A DNA stretch of 61,841 bases, taken from positions 1-61,841 of the forward strand of contig JAEEHF010000053.1 in assembly GCA_016280725.1 (NCBI GenBank), written 5' to 3'. The stretch comes from Bacillota bacterium (GTDB lineage Bacteria; Bacillota; Clostridia; TANB77; UBA1234). Below the pieces are notes generated by a model that saw only the letters and a list, made by a program, of their open reading frames with translations, had not been told where the DNA came from and searched no databases. The stretch's first letter is position 1; every line of letters begins with the position of its first letter. Both the position numbers and the translations under genes were made by a program. Below are positions 8,682 through 18,053 of the stretch, in pieces.

Positions 8682-10017
8682 ATGAAAGAATATATTAATG
8701 TAATTGGTGGAGGCTTAGCAGGATGCGAAGCAGCCTACCAAATTGCGAAGCGAAATATTAAAGTAAAATTATATGAGATGAAACCACTAAAGTTTTCACC
8801 TGCACATTCTAATGAGAATTTGGCAGAGATAGTTTGTAGCAATTCTTTTAAGTCTAATTTATTAACTAATGCATGTGGATTATTAAAGGAAGAACTTAGA
8901 AAATTAGATAGTCTACTAATTAAATGCGCTGATGAATGCAGGGTGCCTGCTCGGGCAAGCTTTGGCAGTTGACAGAGATAAATTTTCTGAACTTGTTACA
9001 AAGAAGATAGAGGAAAATCCTTATATTGAAATTATTAAAGAAGAAGTAACAAAAATAAATGATGAAGAGATTACGATAATTGCAACTGGCCCACTTACAT
9101 CAAGTGGATTAGAAGAAGAGATAAAAAGATTAACAGGGCAGGATAGATTATTCTTTTATGATGCAGCAGCACCAATAGTAACAAAAGAAAGCATCGATAT
9201 GTCAAAGGCATTTACTGCGGATAGATATGGTAAAGGTGAAAGTGACTATATCAATTGCCCAATGACAAAATTAGAATATGAAGCATTTTATAATGAATTA
9301 ATAAATGCCGAAAGAGTTGAACTTCATAACTTTGAAAATGGTGGCCTTTTTGAAGGATGTATGCCAATAGAGGAGATGGCGCGTCGTGGTTCACAGACAC
9401 TTACATATGGTCCTCTAAAGCCAGTTGGTTTTGGAAAACTAGGTGATGTTTATGCAGTTGTTCAATTAAGACAAGATAATAGTGAGGGAACCCTATATAA
9501 TATGGTAGGCTTCCAGACAAATCTAAAGTTTGGAGAACAAAAGAGAGTATTTTCTATGATACCAGCACTTCATGACGCTGAGTTTATAAAGTATGGTGTA
9601 ATGCATAGAAATACGTACATTAATTCACCAAAACTATTGGATGCAACATATAATTTAAAAGGAACAAATGTATTTTTTGCAGGTCAAATAAGTGGTGTAG
9701 AGGGCTATGTTGAATCAATTTCTTCAGGACTAGTTGCTTCACTTAACGCTATTGCATTGTATAATAAAAGTGCATCAATAAGTGACGACTTATTGAACAA
9801 GTTAGAAGATATAATGAAAGGAAAAAACATTATTTTTGATAAACATACTATGATAGGAGCACTTGCAGATTACATCTCTAGTAGTCATGATAACTTTCAA
9901 CCCATGAATGCAAACTTTGGTATTTTTGGAGAAGAAAATAGATTCAAAAGCAAGCAGGAAAAATATGAGTTTTTATCTAAAAGAGCTTTAGAAATAATAT
10001 CTTCATATATAAGCTAG
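8682..10017 (+). CDS. trmFO: TrmFO tRNA m5U54 methyltransferase, interrupted by a CGG +1 site
   Basis: Folate- and FAD-dependent enzyme that makes 5-methyluridine at position 54 of tRNA. The first frame holds the FAD-binding start ([12 protein letters not shown]) and SNSFKSN, then reaches CRVPA and codon 91, CGG (8952-8954), with a stop at 8970. Skipping C8952 gives [15 protein letters not shown], the expected RVPAG-x-ALAVDRD motif, and continues to the end through [36 protein letters not shown] and [14 protein letters not shown]. Total 444 residues, a normal family length, so only one base is out of place. The second frame alone would lack the FAD site and be inactive. Confidence 0.92.
8952..8955 (+). 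other. CGG +1 recoding site in trmFO
   Basis: Zero-frame context is CCT GCT CGG GCA; skipping C8952 gives CCT GCT GGG CAA, restoring the conserved VPAG. The unshifted frame stops at TGA 8970-8972. Confidence 0.9.
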
Positions 10018-10034
10018 TAATAAAGGAGACACAT

Positions 10035-11240
10035 ATGAGAAAAATAATTAGTATTCTGTTCATATTATTAATGGCTGGGATTACTTCAGTCTGTTATGCG
10101 GTAAATCCTTCTGTTCAGCTAAATGGAAAAACAGTTGATTTTACTGATGAAAATGGTTTTGTTGTTAATCCGCAAATTATTAATGATAGAACAATGGTTC
10201 CTCTTAGAAAAATATTTGAACTTCTCGAATGCAACATAGAGTGGGACGGAGAAACTAAAACTGTTGTTGCAACCAAAAATGATAAAGAAATAACGCTTCA
10301 AATTGGAAATGATAAGGCGAAATTAAATGATAAAAGTACTGGTTCAAATGAAGAAATAAAACTAGATAGTCCTCCAGTTATAGTAGGAAATAGAACTCTA
10401 GTTCCGCTCAGATTTATTTCTGAAAGTTTGGGCATGGAGGTTGCATGGGATAGCAGTAATAAAGTAGCAATTATTATTGACTACAATTCCTTTGCAAATC
10501 TTCTAAAAGAAAAAGCACCGGCTTTTTATTCGAGGTTTGTGAGCAATACTAAATCTATTAAAGTAGCAAAAAACTATTACGATGAGGTTTTTTCTGAACG
10601 AAATACGATTTCTACTATGGAGATTTCTTCTACGGGTGATAACGCTTATAATATAAAATTTGATGGTAATTCAGAGCTAGTTAAAGAGATAAAAAATGAA
10701 GAATGGAATAATATAGACTTTACATTTGAAACTGACAAAAAAGGATACTATGTAAAAACTAATAACTATGTATTTTCGAGCATGTTAGATGGCAAAAAGA
10801 ATGAAAGAATTCTTTTAGATGAAGTGCGATTTAATTTTGAAGGAACTACGGAGGATAGTATTGGAACTACGCTTAAAAGGCTTGTTAACTTAAAAAATTC
10901 AGATATTAATAAGGATTCGTACTCAAAAATATATGGTGATTTTGACAAATTGTTTAGTACATTCTTAAAAGTTGGGGAAAAATCTTTAAAAGAAGGAGAC
11001 TTTTCTTATGAAACACTTGATATATACAGGATTTTTAGGTTAATGACTAAAGATAATATTTTTAACATTTTAGTTCTTGCAAATCGAAGTATGTTAAATT
11101 ATAATCTAAATGTAAGTGATTTATTTGCGGATTATCCAAATCCTAAATATTCGGTTTCCGTAAGCGAAAATAATACAAATATTAAAATTATATTACGAAA
11201 TAATTATAAAGAACGTATTGAGTATAATATTGTATTATAA
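10035..11240 (+). CDS. Exported protein with copper-amine-oxidase-type stalk domain
   Basis: A 401-residue secreted protein. A signal peptide covers about residues 1-22 (cleavage near CYA-VN). Residues 25-150 form the PF07833 stalk domain, seen in two halves, each with a motif such as NDRTMVPLRKIFE and GNRTLVPLRFISES. The rest (about 250 residues) is lysine-rich and not recognised. The domain is common on Clostridia cell-surface proteins and does not imply oxidase activity. The next gene encodes a paralogue with the same N-terminal architecture, suggesting tandem duplication. Confidence 0.85.
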   Translation: MRKIISILFILLMAGITSVCYAVNPSVQLNGKTVDFTDENGFVVNPQIINDRTMVPLRKIFELLECNIEWDGETKTVVATKNDKEITLQIGNDKAKLNDKSTGSNEEIKLDSPPVIVGNRTLVPLRFISESLGMEVAWDSSNKVAIIIDYNSFANLLKEKAPAFYSRFVSNTKSIKVAKNYYDEVFSERNTISTMEISSTGDNAYNIKFDGNSELVKEIKNEEWNNIDFTFETDKKGYYVKTNNYVFSSMLDGKKNERILLDEVRFNFEGTTEDSIGTTLKRLVNLKNSDINKDSYSKIYGDFDKLFSTFLKVGEKSLKEGDFSYETLDIYRIFRLMTKDNIFNILVLANRSMLNYNLNVSDLFADYPNPKYSVSVSENNTNIKIILRNNYKERIEYNIVL

Positions 11241-11273
11241 TGATTTTAATAATGAGAAAAGGAGATTATATTT

Positions 11274-12587
11274 ATGAAAAACAGAGTTTTAATATCAATG
11301 GTTATTGCAATTTTAACTATTTTTTCTGCAATTTCTTTTGCTGCTGATGAAGTTAGAGTTCAACTTGATGGACAATATCTAAACTTCACAGATGAAAATG
11401 GAGCTGTTGTTAATCCACAAATTATCAATGATAGAACCATGGTTCCAATGAGAAAGATTTTTGAGACATATGGTGCTAAGATTACTTGGGATGATGCTAC
11501 AAGAACTGTTGTAGCAACAACAACTGATAAAGAAATAACACTTACTATAGATAATCCAGTATCTACAGTAAAAGACTTAGCTACAGGGGAGATAGAGACA
11601 GTTACTTTGGATAGTGCTCCAGTAATTGTTGATAGTAGAACCCTAGTTCCAGTTAGATATATTTCTGAAAGTCTTAACAAAATGGTTGGTTGGGACAATG
11701 ATCAAAGAGTAGCAATTATCATCGATTTAGAGAAATTAGCTACAGTATATAGTTCAAAAGTTCCTGCAATTCAAGAATTATTAAATCTTGGACTTGAAGA
11801 GATAGAGTCATATAAATCTAATTCTGATATTAAGGCTACACTTACATACAAAGATTTAGAAGATGCTACTCAAGATGAAACAATTGAGGCTAATGGAACA
11901 GCAGCTGTTAATGTTACAAAGGACGAAAACTTAGAAGCTGCTTTATCACTTGCTTTAACTGGTGACAATGGCGATATCTATAATGCTATCGTTGAAGGCG
12001 GATTAGCTAATGTTGATTTAAAAGCTGTTTTATTAGATGGATATTTATATCTTGGTGTTAAGGACGATGAGGGAGAATACTTATGGTCAGACCAAACTGA
12101 GGCTATTGAAAGTGCGGTTTCTACTTCTTCACTTGATATTGCTTCTTTAGGAAAAGGTTCATTTGGTAAATCAATTAACAATATTCGTGATTATAAAGAT
12201 TTAATTGGATTTATGCAGACATTTATAGGTGATGTTGATGTTCACACATATACTTCACTTGTTTCTGCAGCTGATTTAGCAGCATCAATATTTGATTCTA
12301 AAACACTTTCAGTTGTTAACAAAGGAAATGGTGCTGGCACATTTACATTAAAATTTGATTTATTAGAAATTGTTGGAAAATTAGCTCCAAACGATGTTAA
12401 ACTTCCAAGTAATTCAAATGTTGTATTTGAACTTGTATGTGATATAGTTGATCACAAAGTTCAAACTGAAAAAGCTACTATTAAGGTAGAATACAATTCT
12501 GAAGAATCTTTAGAATTCCTTGGGTTTGATGCTGACATGAGCACAACATATACAAACTTCAATGAAGATTTTGATGTAGAATTTTAA
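11274..12587 (+). CDS. Exported protein with copper-amine-oxidase-type stalk domain (paralogue)
   Basis: A 437-residue secreted protein with a signal peptide (about 1-23, ending SFAAD) and a PF07833 stalk domain in two halves (NDRTMVPMRKIFETYG and DSRTLVPVRYISES). The C-terminal part is acidic and alanine-rich, unlike the more basic C-terminal part of the upstream paralogue. It lies 33 bases after that gene, with its own AAGGAG site, and the pair ends in the strong hairpins at 12601-12672. Probable role: structural or binding protein at the cell surface; not more precise. Confidence 0.85.
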   Translation: MKNRVLISMVIAILTIFSAISFAADEVRVQLDGQYLNFTDENGAVVNPQIINDRTMVPMRKIFETYGAKITWDDATRTVVATTTDKEITLTIDNPVSTVKDLATGEIETVTLDSAPVIVDSRTLVPVRYISESLNKMVGWDNDQRVAIIIDLEKLATVYSSKVPAIQELLNLGLEEIESYKSNSDIKATLTYKDLEDATQDETIEANGTAAVNVTKDENLEAALSLALTGDNGDIYNAIVEGGLANVDLKAVLLDGYLYLGVKDDEGEYLWSDQTEAIESAVSTSSLDIASLGKGSFGKSINNIRDYKDLIGFMQTFIGDVDVHTYTSLVSAADLAASIFDSKTLSVVNKGNGAGTFTLKFDLLEIVGKLAPNDVKLPSNSNVVFELVCDIVDHKVQTEKATIKVEYNSEESLEFLGFDADMSTTYTNFNEDFDVEF

Positions 12588-12600
12588 TTAATGAACTTTA

Positions 12601-12631
12601 ATATCCCCCAGGAAATTCTCCTGGGGGATAT
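12601..12631 (+). terminator. Strong hairpin after the stalk-protein pair
   Basis: Perfect 13-bp stem (ATATCCCCCAGGA / TCCTGGGGGATAT) with a 5-base loop. The following T-run is short. Confidence 0.7.
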
Positions 12632-12640
12632 TTGTATATA

Positions 12641-12672
12641 AAAAGCTCTTGTGAATTAACACAAGAGCTTTT
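12641..12672. terminator. Bidirectional terminator between converging genes
   Basis: Perfect 13-bp stem (AAAAGCTCTTGTG / CACAAGAGCTTTT) with A-run and T-run flanks; it serves the rightward stalk-protein pair and the leftward gene that stops at 12675. Confidence 0.85.
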
Positions 12673-12674
12673 TA

Positions 12675-13421
12675 TTAATTTCTTCTTTTACCTGTAAATT
12701 GTAGTAGTTTTAGGAAAATGTTGATAAAGTCTAGGTATAATTGTAAAGCAAAATATGTAGATATTTTTTCTATGCTGTCTGTTTCTTGATATTCAAGAGA
12801 ATCGGAAACATTTTTAACTCTGTAAACATCGTATGCTGTTAAACCAATAAAGACTATTAATCCTATTATGGTTATTCCAAAATTAAGCCATGAGTTTTGA
12901 ATGAATATGTTTACAATTGAAGCAATTATTATACCTACAAGTCCCATCAATAAATATGTTCCCATGCTATTTAAATTCTTCTTGGTCACCTTACCATAAA
13001 TAGCTGCGGCACCAAATACTGCACCTGCAATAAAGAATGTGCTATAAATTGAGCCTTGAGTGTAATAATAGAAAAGAGAAGATAGTGTAAGGCCATTTAC
13101 TATTGCATAGGCGAAAAAGCATATTTTTGCTGTAATTGGGCTCATTTTCTTAAGACCTAAACTTAATGCGAATACCAAAATTAGTTCTACTATAACGAGC
13201 ACTAGATATATTCGACTAATTAAATCAGGGAAAAGATAATACCCTCCCATAGCTGCAATTGCTGAAATTCCAAGTCCCATTGTCATTAGCCAAAACACTT
13301 TTGTTAAAATGCTATTTTCGCTTTTAACGAAAGGATTGTCCATTACGAAAGGGCCTTGTGGAGTAGAATAGGCTTCGTTGGAATAGAAACCTTGACCGAA
13401 GTCATCTTGGTTAAAAGACAT
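12675..13421 (-). CDS. Bax inhibitor-1/YccA family membrane protein
   Basis: A 248-residue protein with seven hydrophobic segments and the family ending TYFALQLYLDFINIFLKLLQFTG (written here in two parts: TYFALQLYLDF, INIFLKLLQFTG). Bacterial members (YetJ, YccA) are pH-sensitive calcium leak channels or FtsH modulators. The N-terminus is a soluble tail of about 35 residues. The loop TAYDVYRVKNVSDSLE holds the conserved Asp region. It runs opposite to its neighbours and ends at a shared terminator. Confidence 0.9.
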   Translation of the reverse strand: MSFNQDDFGQGFYSNEAYSTPQGPFVMDNPFVKSENSILTKVFWLMTMGLGISAIAAMGGYYLFPDLISRIYLVLVIVELILVFALSLGLKKMSPITAKICFFAYAIVNGLTLSSLFYYYTQGSIYSTFFIAGAVFGAAAIYGKVTKKNLNSMGTYLLMGLVGIIIASIVNIFIQNSWLNFGITIIGLIVFIGLTAYDVYRVKNVSDSLEYQETDSIEKISTYFALQLYLDFINIFLKLLQFTGKRRN

Positions 13422-13524
13422 AAAAAATCCCTCCTAATTAGTATAAATTCAAGTGCAATTTTATCACTTTCGAAGGATTTGGTCAATTTAGGGCAAAAGC
13501 ATATAAGTTTTTGACATAAAATGC

Positions 13525-13553
13525 TTGACTTTTTAATAGAAAAGGCTTATATT
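13525..13553 (+). promoter_or_regulatory. Promoter of infC-rpmI-rplT
   Basis: TTGACT (13525-13530), 17-base spacer, TATATT (13548-13553); lies just before the L20-type leader. Confidence 0.75.
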
Positions 13554-13559
13554 ATTCCT

Positions 13560-13684
13560 AGTTTAAGAAGAAGTAGCCACTTCTCACCATGCCAAAAGAT
13601 TGAGCATTGGTTAGATATAATGTTTTCAATTCTAATTGAAGGATATTTTGTGGCGACTTGAATCTTAGGTTCAAGTCTTTTCTT
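13560..13684 (+). promoter_or_regulatory. L20-type ribosomal leader with attenuator
   Basis: Leader RNA of the infC-rpmI-rplT operon. GTAGCCACTTCTCACC near 13572 can pair with GTGGC at 13650-13654, as expected for the L20 leader. An attenuator follows: GACTTGAA / TTCAAGTC (13655-13677) then TTTTCTT. In Firmicutes, excess L20 binds this leader and promotes termination. Confidence 0.8.
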
Positions 13685-13719
13685 ATGTTTAATTCTAGTT
13701 ATTAAAGGAGGTCTTTACT

Positions 13720-14232
13720 ATCAAGCAAGAACTACGTATTAATGAAAAAATAACAGCAGCAAAGGTTAAGCTAATATCAGAAGATGGAGAGCAACTTGGT
13801 GAAATGACACTTTCAAACGCTTTAGATTATGCGGCTGACAGAGACTTAGATTTAGTTGAAGTTGCCCCAGGGCAAGATGTTCCTGTCTGCAAAGTTATGA
13901 ACTATGGAAAGTACAAATATGAGCAGGCAAAGAAGGAAAAAGAAGCAAAGAAGAAGCAAAAGGTTGTTGATACTAAGGAGATTAGGCTTTCTTCAACAAT
14001 TGATACGCACGATTTTGAATTTAAGGCCAAAAATGCTAGAAAATTTTTAGAAGACGGTGATAAGGTTAAGGCAACTATTAAGTTCAAAGGTAGAGAGCTT
14101 AACAACACTAGTTTTGGTGCTAATGTTCTTAATAAGTTTGCAGAAACACTTTCTGATGTTGGTGTTGCTGAAAAAGCACCTAAACTTGAGGGAAGAAATA
14201 TGATGCTTATCATTAATCCTAAGAATAGCTAA
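13720..14232 (+). CDS. infC: Translation initiation factor IF-3, AUC start
   Basis: IF-3 binds the 30S subunit and checks start codons. The first in-frame ATG (13804) would remove the conserved N-terminal residues; the ATC at 13720, eight bases after AAAGGAGG, gives a 170-residue protein starting with KQELRINEKITAAKVKLI, normal for the family. Motifs include LDLVEVAP, PVCKVMNYGKYKYEQ and GRELNN. A rare start codon (AUU or AUC) is the classic autoregulation device of infC, because IF-3 rejects its own message. Operon: infC-rpmI-rplT. Confidence 0.95.
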   Translation: MKQELRINEKITAAKVKLISEDGEQLGEMTLSNALDYAADRDLDLVEVAPGQDVPVCKVMNYGKYKYEQAKKEKEAKKKQKVVDTKEIRLSSTIDTHDFEFKAKNARKFLEDGDKVKATIKFKGRELNNTSFGANVLNKFAETLSDVGVAEKAPKLEGRNMMLIINPKNS

Positions 14233-14263
14233 TATATATAAATTAGGAAGGGGAGTTATTATT

Positions 14264-14467
14264 ATGCCTAAAATGAAAACACACAGAGCAACAGCTAAAA
14301 GAGTAAAAATTACTGCTACAGGAAAAGTTAAAAGAAGTCAAACAAACAAAAGACATTTATTAAATTCTAATGCTAAAACATCTAAGAGAAAGGCTAGATT
14401 AAGAAAAGCAACTCTAGTTGATAAGACAATGGCAGCTAACGTTAAAAGAATGCTACCATATGCATAA
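14264..14467 (+). CDS. rpmI: Ribosomal protein bL35
   Basis: A 67-residue basic 50S protein; MPKMKTHRATAKRVKIT and the C-terminal VKRMLPY are standard for bL35. Sits between infC and rplT, behind GGAAGGGGAG. Confidence 0.97.
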   Translation: MPKMKTHRATAKRVKITATGKVKRSQTNKRHLLNSNAKTSKRKARLRKATLVDKTMAANVKRMLPYA

Positions 14468-14496
14468 ATGAAAGAGTAGAAAGGAGTATATAGATC

Positions 14497-14844
14497 ATGG
14501 CAAGAGTTAAAACTGGAAGAATTACAAAGAAAAAACATAAAAAAGTTCTTAAAATGGCAAAAGGATACTTTGGAGCAAAAAGCATTAGATTTAGAATGGC
14601 TAACCAAGCTGTTATGAAATCTTTAATGTATGCTTATGTTGGTAGAAAGAACAAAAAGAGAGATTTTAGAAGTTTATGGATTGCAAGAATTAATGCAGGA
14701 GCAAGAGCAAATGGAGTTAATTATTCAACACTTATCAGTGGTATGAAGAAGAACAACATCACTCTTAATAGAAAAATGCTTGCTGAAATGGCTGTTTCTG
14801 ATCCTGACGGATTTGCTGAAGTTGTAAAAGCAGCAACAAAGTAA
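14497..14844 (+). CDS. rplT: Ribosomal protein bL20
   Basis: A 115-residue 50S protein; the N-terminus [19 protein letters not shown], the core [20 protein letters not shown] and the motif [10 protein letters not shown] are standard. In Firmicutes L20 also represses this operon by binding the leader upstream of infC. Followed by a strong terminator. Confidence 0.98.
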   Translation: MARVKTGRITKKKHKKVLKMAKGYFGAKSIRFRMANQAVMKSLMYAYVGRKNKKRDFRSLWIARINAGARANGVNYSTLISGMKKNNITLNRKMLAEMAVSDPDGFAEVVKAATK

Positions 14845-14861
14845 ATAAATGAATAAACAAT

Positions 14862-14895
14862 AAAAACCTAAAAATCATTGATTTTTAGGTTTTTT
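14862..14895 (+). terminator. Terminator of infC-rpmI-rplT
   Basis: Stem AAAACCTAAAAATCA / TGATTTTTAGGTTTT followed by T-run. Confidence 0.9.
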
Positions 14896-14999
14896 ACATA
14901 TTTATTACATTACTTAGTGATTTGTTGATTTTATTGAATAAAATCTATAAACTAGTAATGGGTAAGATTGTATCATTTTAGCTTGGGGAGGTTTAACTA

Positions 15000-16613
15000 A
15001 TGAAAAAAATAAGTAGAATGCTTATTATATCTCTAGTTATTTGTTCTATATTAATAGGTTCAAGCGCATTTGCAGGTGAAAGATATGTCCACACTAAGTC
15101 ATTTACTTTTAGGAATGATAGTACTAGAGCATTAAATGGCGCATCTGCTGAAATATATATTGGAAAAAAGAATGTTGTAGAGTATCAAAAGGATATAAGT
15201 ATTAATATATCTCCAGCTCCTAAGGACATTAAAGAAGATGAGTTCGGCAACATGTATGCTATCTATGATTTTTCAGAATATAAACCTGGTAGAACTATAG
15301 ATATAAAAGTAGATAGGATTTTTGAGTCTATGGACTATAGTGGAGAAGCTATACCTGTTAGAACAGAATCTACTGTAACAAGACAAAATGAACTTTATAC
15401 CAGACCTCAAGATAAAATTGAAAGTGATGATGCTAGTATTTTAGCTAAGGCAAAAGAAATAACTTATGGGTATTCATCAGATTATAAGCGTGCAAGAGCT
15501 ATTTTTGAATACATTAATACTAACATATCTTATGATAAATCAAATGCATATGCTAATAAGGGAGCATTATCTGCATTAGAGAATAAAAAAGGTGTTTGCG
15601 AAGAATTTGCAACATTATACGCTGCACTTTGTAGATCAATAGAAATTCCTTGCAAGGTTATTGAAGGATATAGAATTCAAAAAGAAGTAGACAAGCCATC
15701 AGAGACAATATTAGATGATAAGGGCAAATATATTACTACCGAGACGACATATAAATATTCAATAATTCCACATGTATGGAATGAGGTTTATTTTGATGAT
15801 TATGGTTGGGTGCCAGTAGATACATGTGATATATATGTTACTCCATCAGGAACTCATGTATCGACTTTTGATACGTTCTGTAATATTAAATCAAAAGAGT
15901 ATATCGCTGTTGGTATGTATTCAAAACGTTCTTCAGAAATAGCAGTGTTTACCGAGAAATTTACATTGGTTAGTTCGGAAGAAACATATGATAGACTTGA
16001 TAATATAGAAGTTGAAGAAGAACACAGTTTCTCAGATTTGAACGGATACAAATGGGCAGAAGATGCGATAAATGCATTATATAAAATGCAAGTAATCAAA
16101 GGGTATTCTGATGCAGAATTTGGACCAGGAGGTAATATTTCAAGAATTGAATTTATTGCCATGTATTCAAGACTTCTTAGAAATCTAAAATACACACCTT
16201 CTAGTTATGGTAGGGTGTACTACTATTTAGACTATAATACTTCTCATTATTCTAAGACAGATTATGATTATTTTATGAGATTGTTAGAAGATGCATCTCC
16301 GTTTGATAAAATGTCTAGCGGATATGGGGCTATGAATAGTATTTTTGGAAGTTCATTAAATATGAACAAGCCAATTACTCGTGGTGAAGTTGTTGCACTT
16401 ATGGGATTTTTCTTAAAAACAGGAAAGACTCCAGTTATCCAATTTACTGATCTTGCAGGATATCCATTTGCATCTCAAGTTACACTTGCAACATCAAATG
16501 GATTAATTAAAGGTTATGAGGATGGTTCATTTAAGCCAAATAATCCTATAACTAGAGCGGAAATGGCTGTTATTTTGGACAGATATGTTGGCGAAAGAGA
16601 TTACACAATTTAG
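15000..16613 (+). CDS. Secreted transglutaminase-like protein with SLH domains
   Basis: A 537-residue protein with signal peptide (about 1-25, ending AFAG). The middle part is a transglutaminase-like/protease fold with the full catalytic triad: Cys200 in GVCEEFATLY, His258 in IPHVWNEVY and Asp274 in PVDTCD. The C-terminus has S-layer-homology repeats: FSDLNGYKWAEDAI with GYSDAEFGPGG (about 343-395), a weaker central copy with PITRGEVVALM, and FTDLAGYPFA with GYEDGSFKPNN (about 483-530). SLH modules tether proteins to pyruvylated secondary wall polymer. Probably an extracellular enzyme attached to the wall that cleaves or crosslinks peptide chains. Confidence 0.92.
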   Translation: MKKISRMLIISLVICSILIGSSAFAGERYVHTKSFTFRNDSTRALNGASAEIYIGKKNVVEYQKDISINISPAPKDIKEDEFGNMYAIYDFSEYKPGRTIDIKVDRIFESMDYSGEAIPVRTESTVTRQNELYTRPQDKIESDDASILAKAKEITYGYSSDYKRARAIFEYINTNISYDKSNAYANKGALSALENKKGVCEEFATLYAALCRSIEIPCKVIEGYRIQKEVDKPSETILDDKGKYITTETTYKYSIIPHVWNEVYFDDYGWVPVDTCDIYVTPSGTHVSTFDTFCNIKSKEYIAVGMYSKRSSEIAVFTEKFTLVSSEETYDRLDNIEVEEEHSFSDLNGYKWAEDAINALYKMQVIKGYSDAEFGPGGNISRIEFIAMYSRLLRNLKYTPSSYGRVYYYLDYNTSHYSKTDYDYFMRLLEDASPFDKMSSGYGAMNSIFGSSLNMNKPITRGEVVALMGFFLKTGKTPVIQFTDLAGYPFASQVTLATSNGLIKGYEDGSFKPNNPITRAEMAVILDRYVGERDYTI

Positions 16614-16623
16614 GTTTATATTA

Positions 16624-16668
16624 TGGAGTTTCTGATAATAATATGGTATTGGAAACTCCTTTTTATTC
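16624..16668 (+). terminator. Terminator after the SLH gene
   Basis: GGAGTTTC / GGAAACTCC stem with a long A/T-rich loop, followed by TTTTTATT. Confidence 0.8.
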
Positions 16669-16716
16669 AAAAGAACTGAAAGCATACATAAGATGAGTGA
16701 AAGCGGTGAAGCTATA

Positions 16717-17598
16717 ATGTATAAGATGGTGGCCATAGATATAGATGGAACCTTGCTTAATTCAAAAAATGAACTTACTGAAAGAACTATGGAAGTCTTA
16801 AAAGAAGCATCAAAAAGAGATGTTTATATCGTGCTAACATCTGGAAGAATTTCTGAAAACGTTCTTAGATTTTGCAATGAAATAGGTGCTGACAAATTTT
16901 TGATATCTGAAAATGGAGCTTCAATTATAGATTTAAAGACAAATGAAATTATTTATACAAACTACATTTCAAAAGAACTAACAAACAAAGTTTTAGATAT
17001 TTGCGACGAAAATAGCATATATTATATGGTTTATTCTCAAAGAGAATTAATTGTAAAAAGTTTAAAATATATGGCACTTTTCTTTTATAAGCAGAATTAT
17101 AACCCTAATGCGAGAATAAAGCAGGTTGTTGCTGGAAGAGATTATATAGACAACACAACTTCAGAAATAACAAAACTAATGATATGTGATGAAGATAGAT
17201 CAGTATATAGGGGAATAGTAAAAAAATTAAAGGAAATTGATGGCATAGATGTTATTCCTGTGCCTCACATTTCAGAGAAAAAAATAATGCTTGATGGAGA
17301 AGAGAAGACAATTAAATATAGTTATGCAGATATAGCTGCAAAAGATTGCAATAAATGGAGTGCAGTAAAATATTTGGCTGAAAGACTTGGAATAAAAAAA
17401 AGTGAAATAATTGCAATTGGAGACAACATCAATGATATGCACATGATATATAATGCTGGTCTCGGAGTATGTATGGATAATGGTTCACCACATGTTAAGG
17501 CAATAGCAGATGTCGTTGCACCTTCTAACGATAAAGATGGAGTTGCTCAAATAGTTGAAAAGTATGTTCTTAGATGGAGATTGATACTTAGAAAATAA
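16717..17598 (+). CDS. Cof-type HAD-IIB phosphatase
   Basis: A 293-residue HAD-superfamily hydrolase. Motif I is DIDGTLLNSKNEL with the nucleophile Asp; motif II is VLTSGR; and motif IV is AIGDNINDMHMI. The large cap of the Cof/IIB type covers about residues 85-200. Such enzymes hydrolyse small sugar or cofactor phosphates; the substrate is not predictable. ATG 16717 is preferred over 16693 because MYKMVAIDIDGT is the usual start and AGCGGTGAAG precedes it. Ends at a bidirectional terminator. Confidence 0.9.
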   Translation: MYKMVAIDIDGTLLNSKNELTERTMEVLKEASKRDVYIVLTSGRISENVLRFCNEIGADKFLISENGASIIDLKTNEIIYTNYISKELTNKVLDICDENSIYYMVYSQRELIVKSLKYMALFFYKQNYNPNARIKQVVAGRDYIDNTTSEITKLMICDEDRSVYRGIVKKLKEIDGIDVIPVPHISEKKIMLDGEEKTIKYSYADIAAKDCNKWSAVKYLAERLGIKKSEIIAIGDNINDMHMIYNAGLGVCMDNGSPHVKAIADVVAPSNDKDGVAQIVEKYVLRWRLILRK

Positions 17599-17631
17599 AA
17601 ACTACCCTAGATTATTTCTAGGGTAGTTTTA
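17597..17631. terminator. Bidirectional terminator
   Basis: Stem AAAACTACCCTAGA / TCTAGGGTAGTTTT between the HAD gene and the leftward small gene. Confidence 0.85.
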
Positions 17632-17895
17632 ATATGGTAAACTAGCAAAACTTGTTGAACTTAAGTCATTACTATCTATGTATTCATTTTCAACCATGTA
17701 AGTTTGAACTATATTAGGTGACACGCCAGTATTACTTGAGACAGAGCTAATTGAACCAAAGTTATTTGTTGTATTATCTTCGAAGTAACCTTTTAAAATC
17801 GTTTTGTTGTAGTTAAGTGCATTTGCACATGCAGTACAATAGTCGCCTGTAGAATTTATAAATGCTCCGCAATTTTTGCATTTTTTTAATTCCAT
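17629..17895 (-). CDS. Small zinc-ribbon protein, unknown function
   Basis: An 88-residue protein starting at ATG 17895 behind GGAGGCG. It opens with a zinc ribbon, CKNCGAF then CTACANA (CxxC...CxxC), followed by a helix-turn-helix-like stretch, SSVSSNTGVSPNIVQTYMVENEYID. This layout resembles the YvyF/TIGR03826 family ('flagellar operon protein'), but no flagellar genes are present here. Probably a small DNA- or protein-binding regulator; not certain. Confidence 0.75.
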   Translation of the reverse strand: MELKKCKNCGAFINSTGDYCTACANALNYNKTILKGYFEDNTTNNFGSISSVSSNTGVSPNIVQTYMVENEYIDSNDLSSTSFASLPY

Positions 17896-18053
17896 AATAA
17901 TCGCCTCCAAACTTCCACTTAAATTCTATCAATAATATTATTCAAATGCAATTATAGTGATAAAATTTAATAAAGAATTAACAATATATTATTTTATTAA
18001 ACCTTGTTTTGAATTATAATGTTTCTAGTTTATTGTAGGAAGAGGGTGATTTT

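Noticed and set aside
13804-14232. infC starting at the first ATG or being another +1 case
   Set aside because: The frame is open to ATC 13720 with a perfect binding site; no shift is needed.
16693-16716. HAD phosphatase starting at 16693
   Set aside because: No binding site before it; the downstream ATG gives the family's usual N-terminus.
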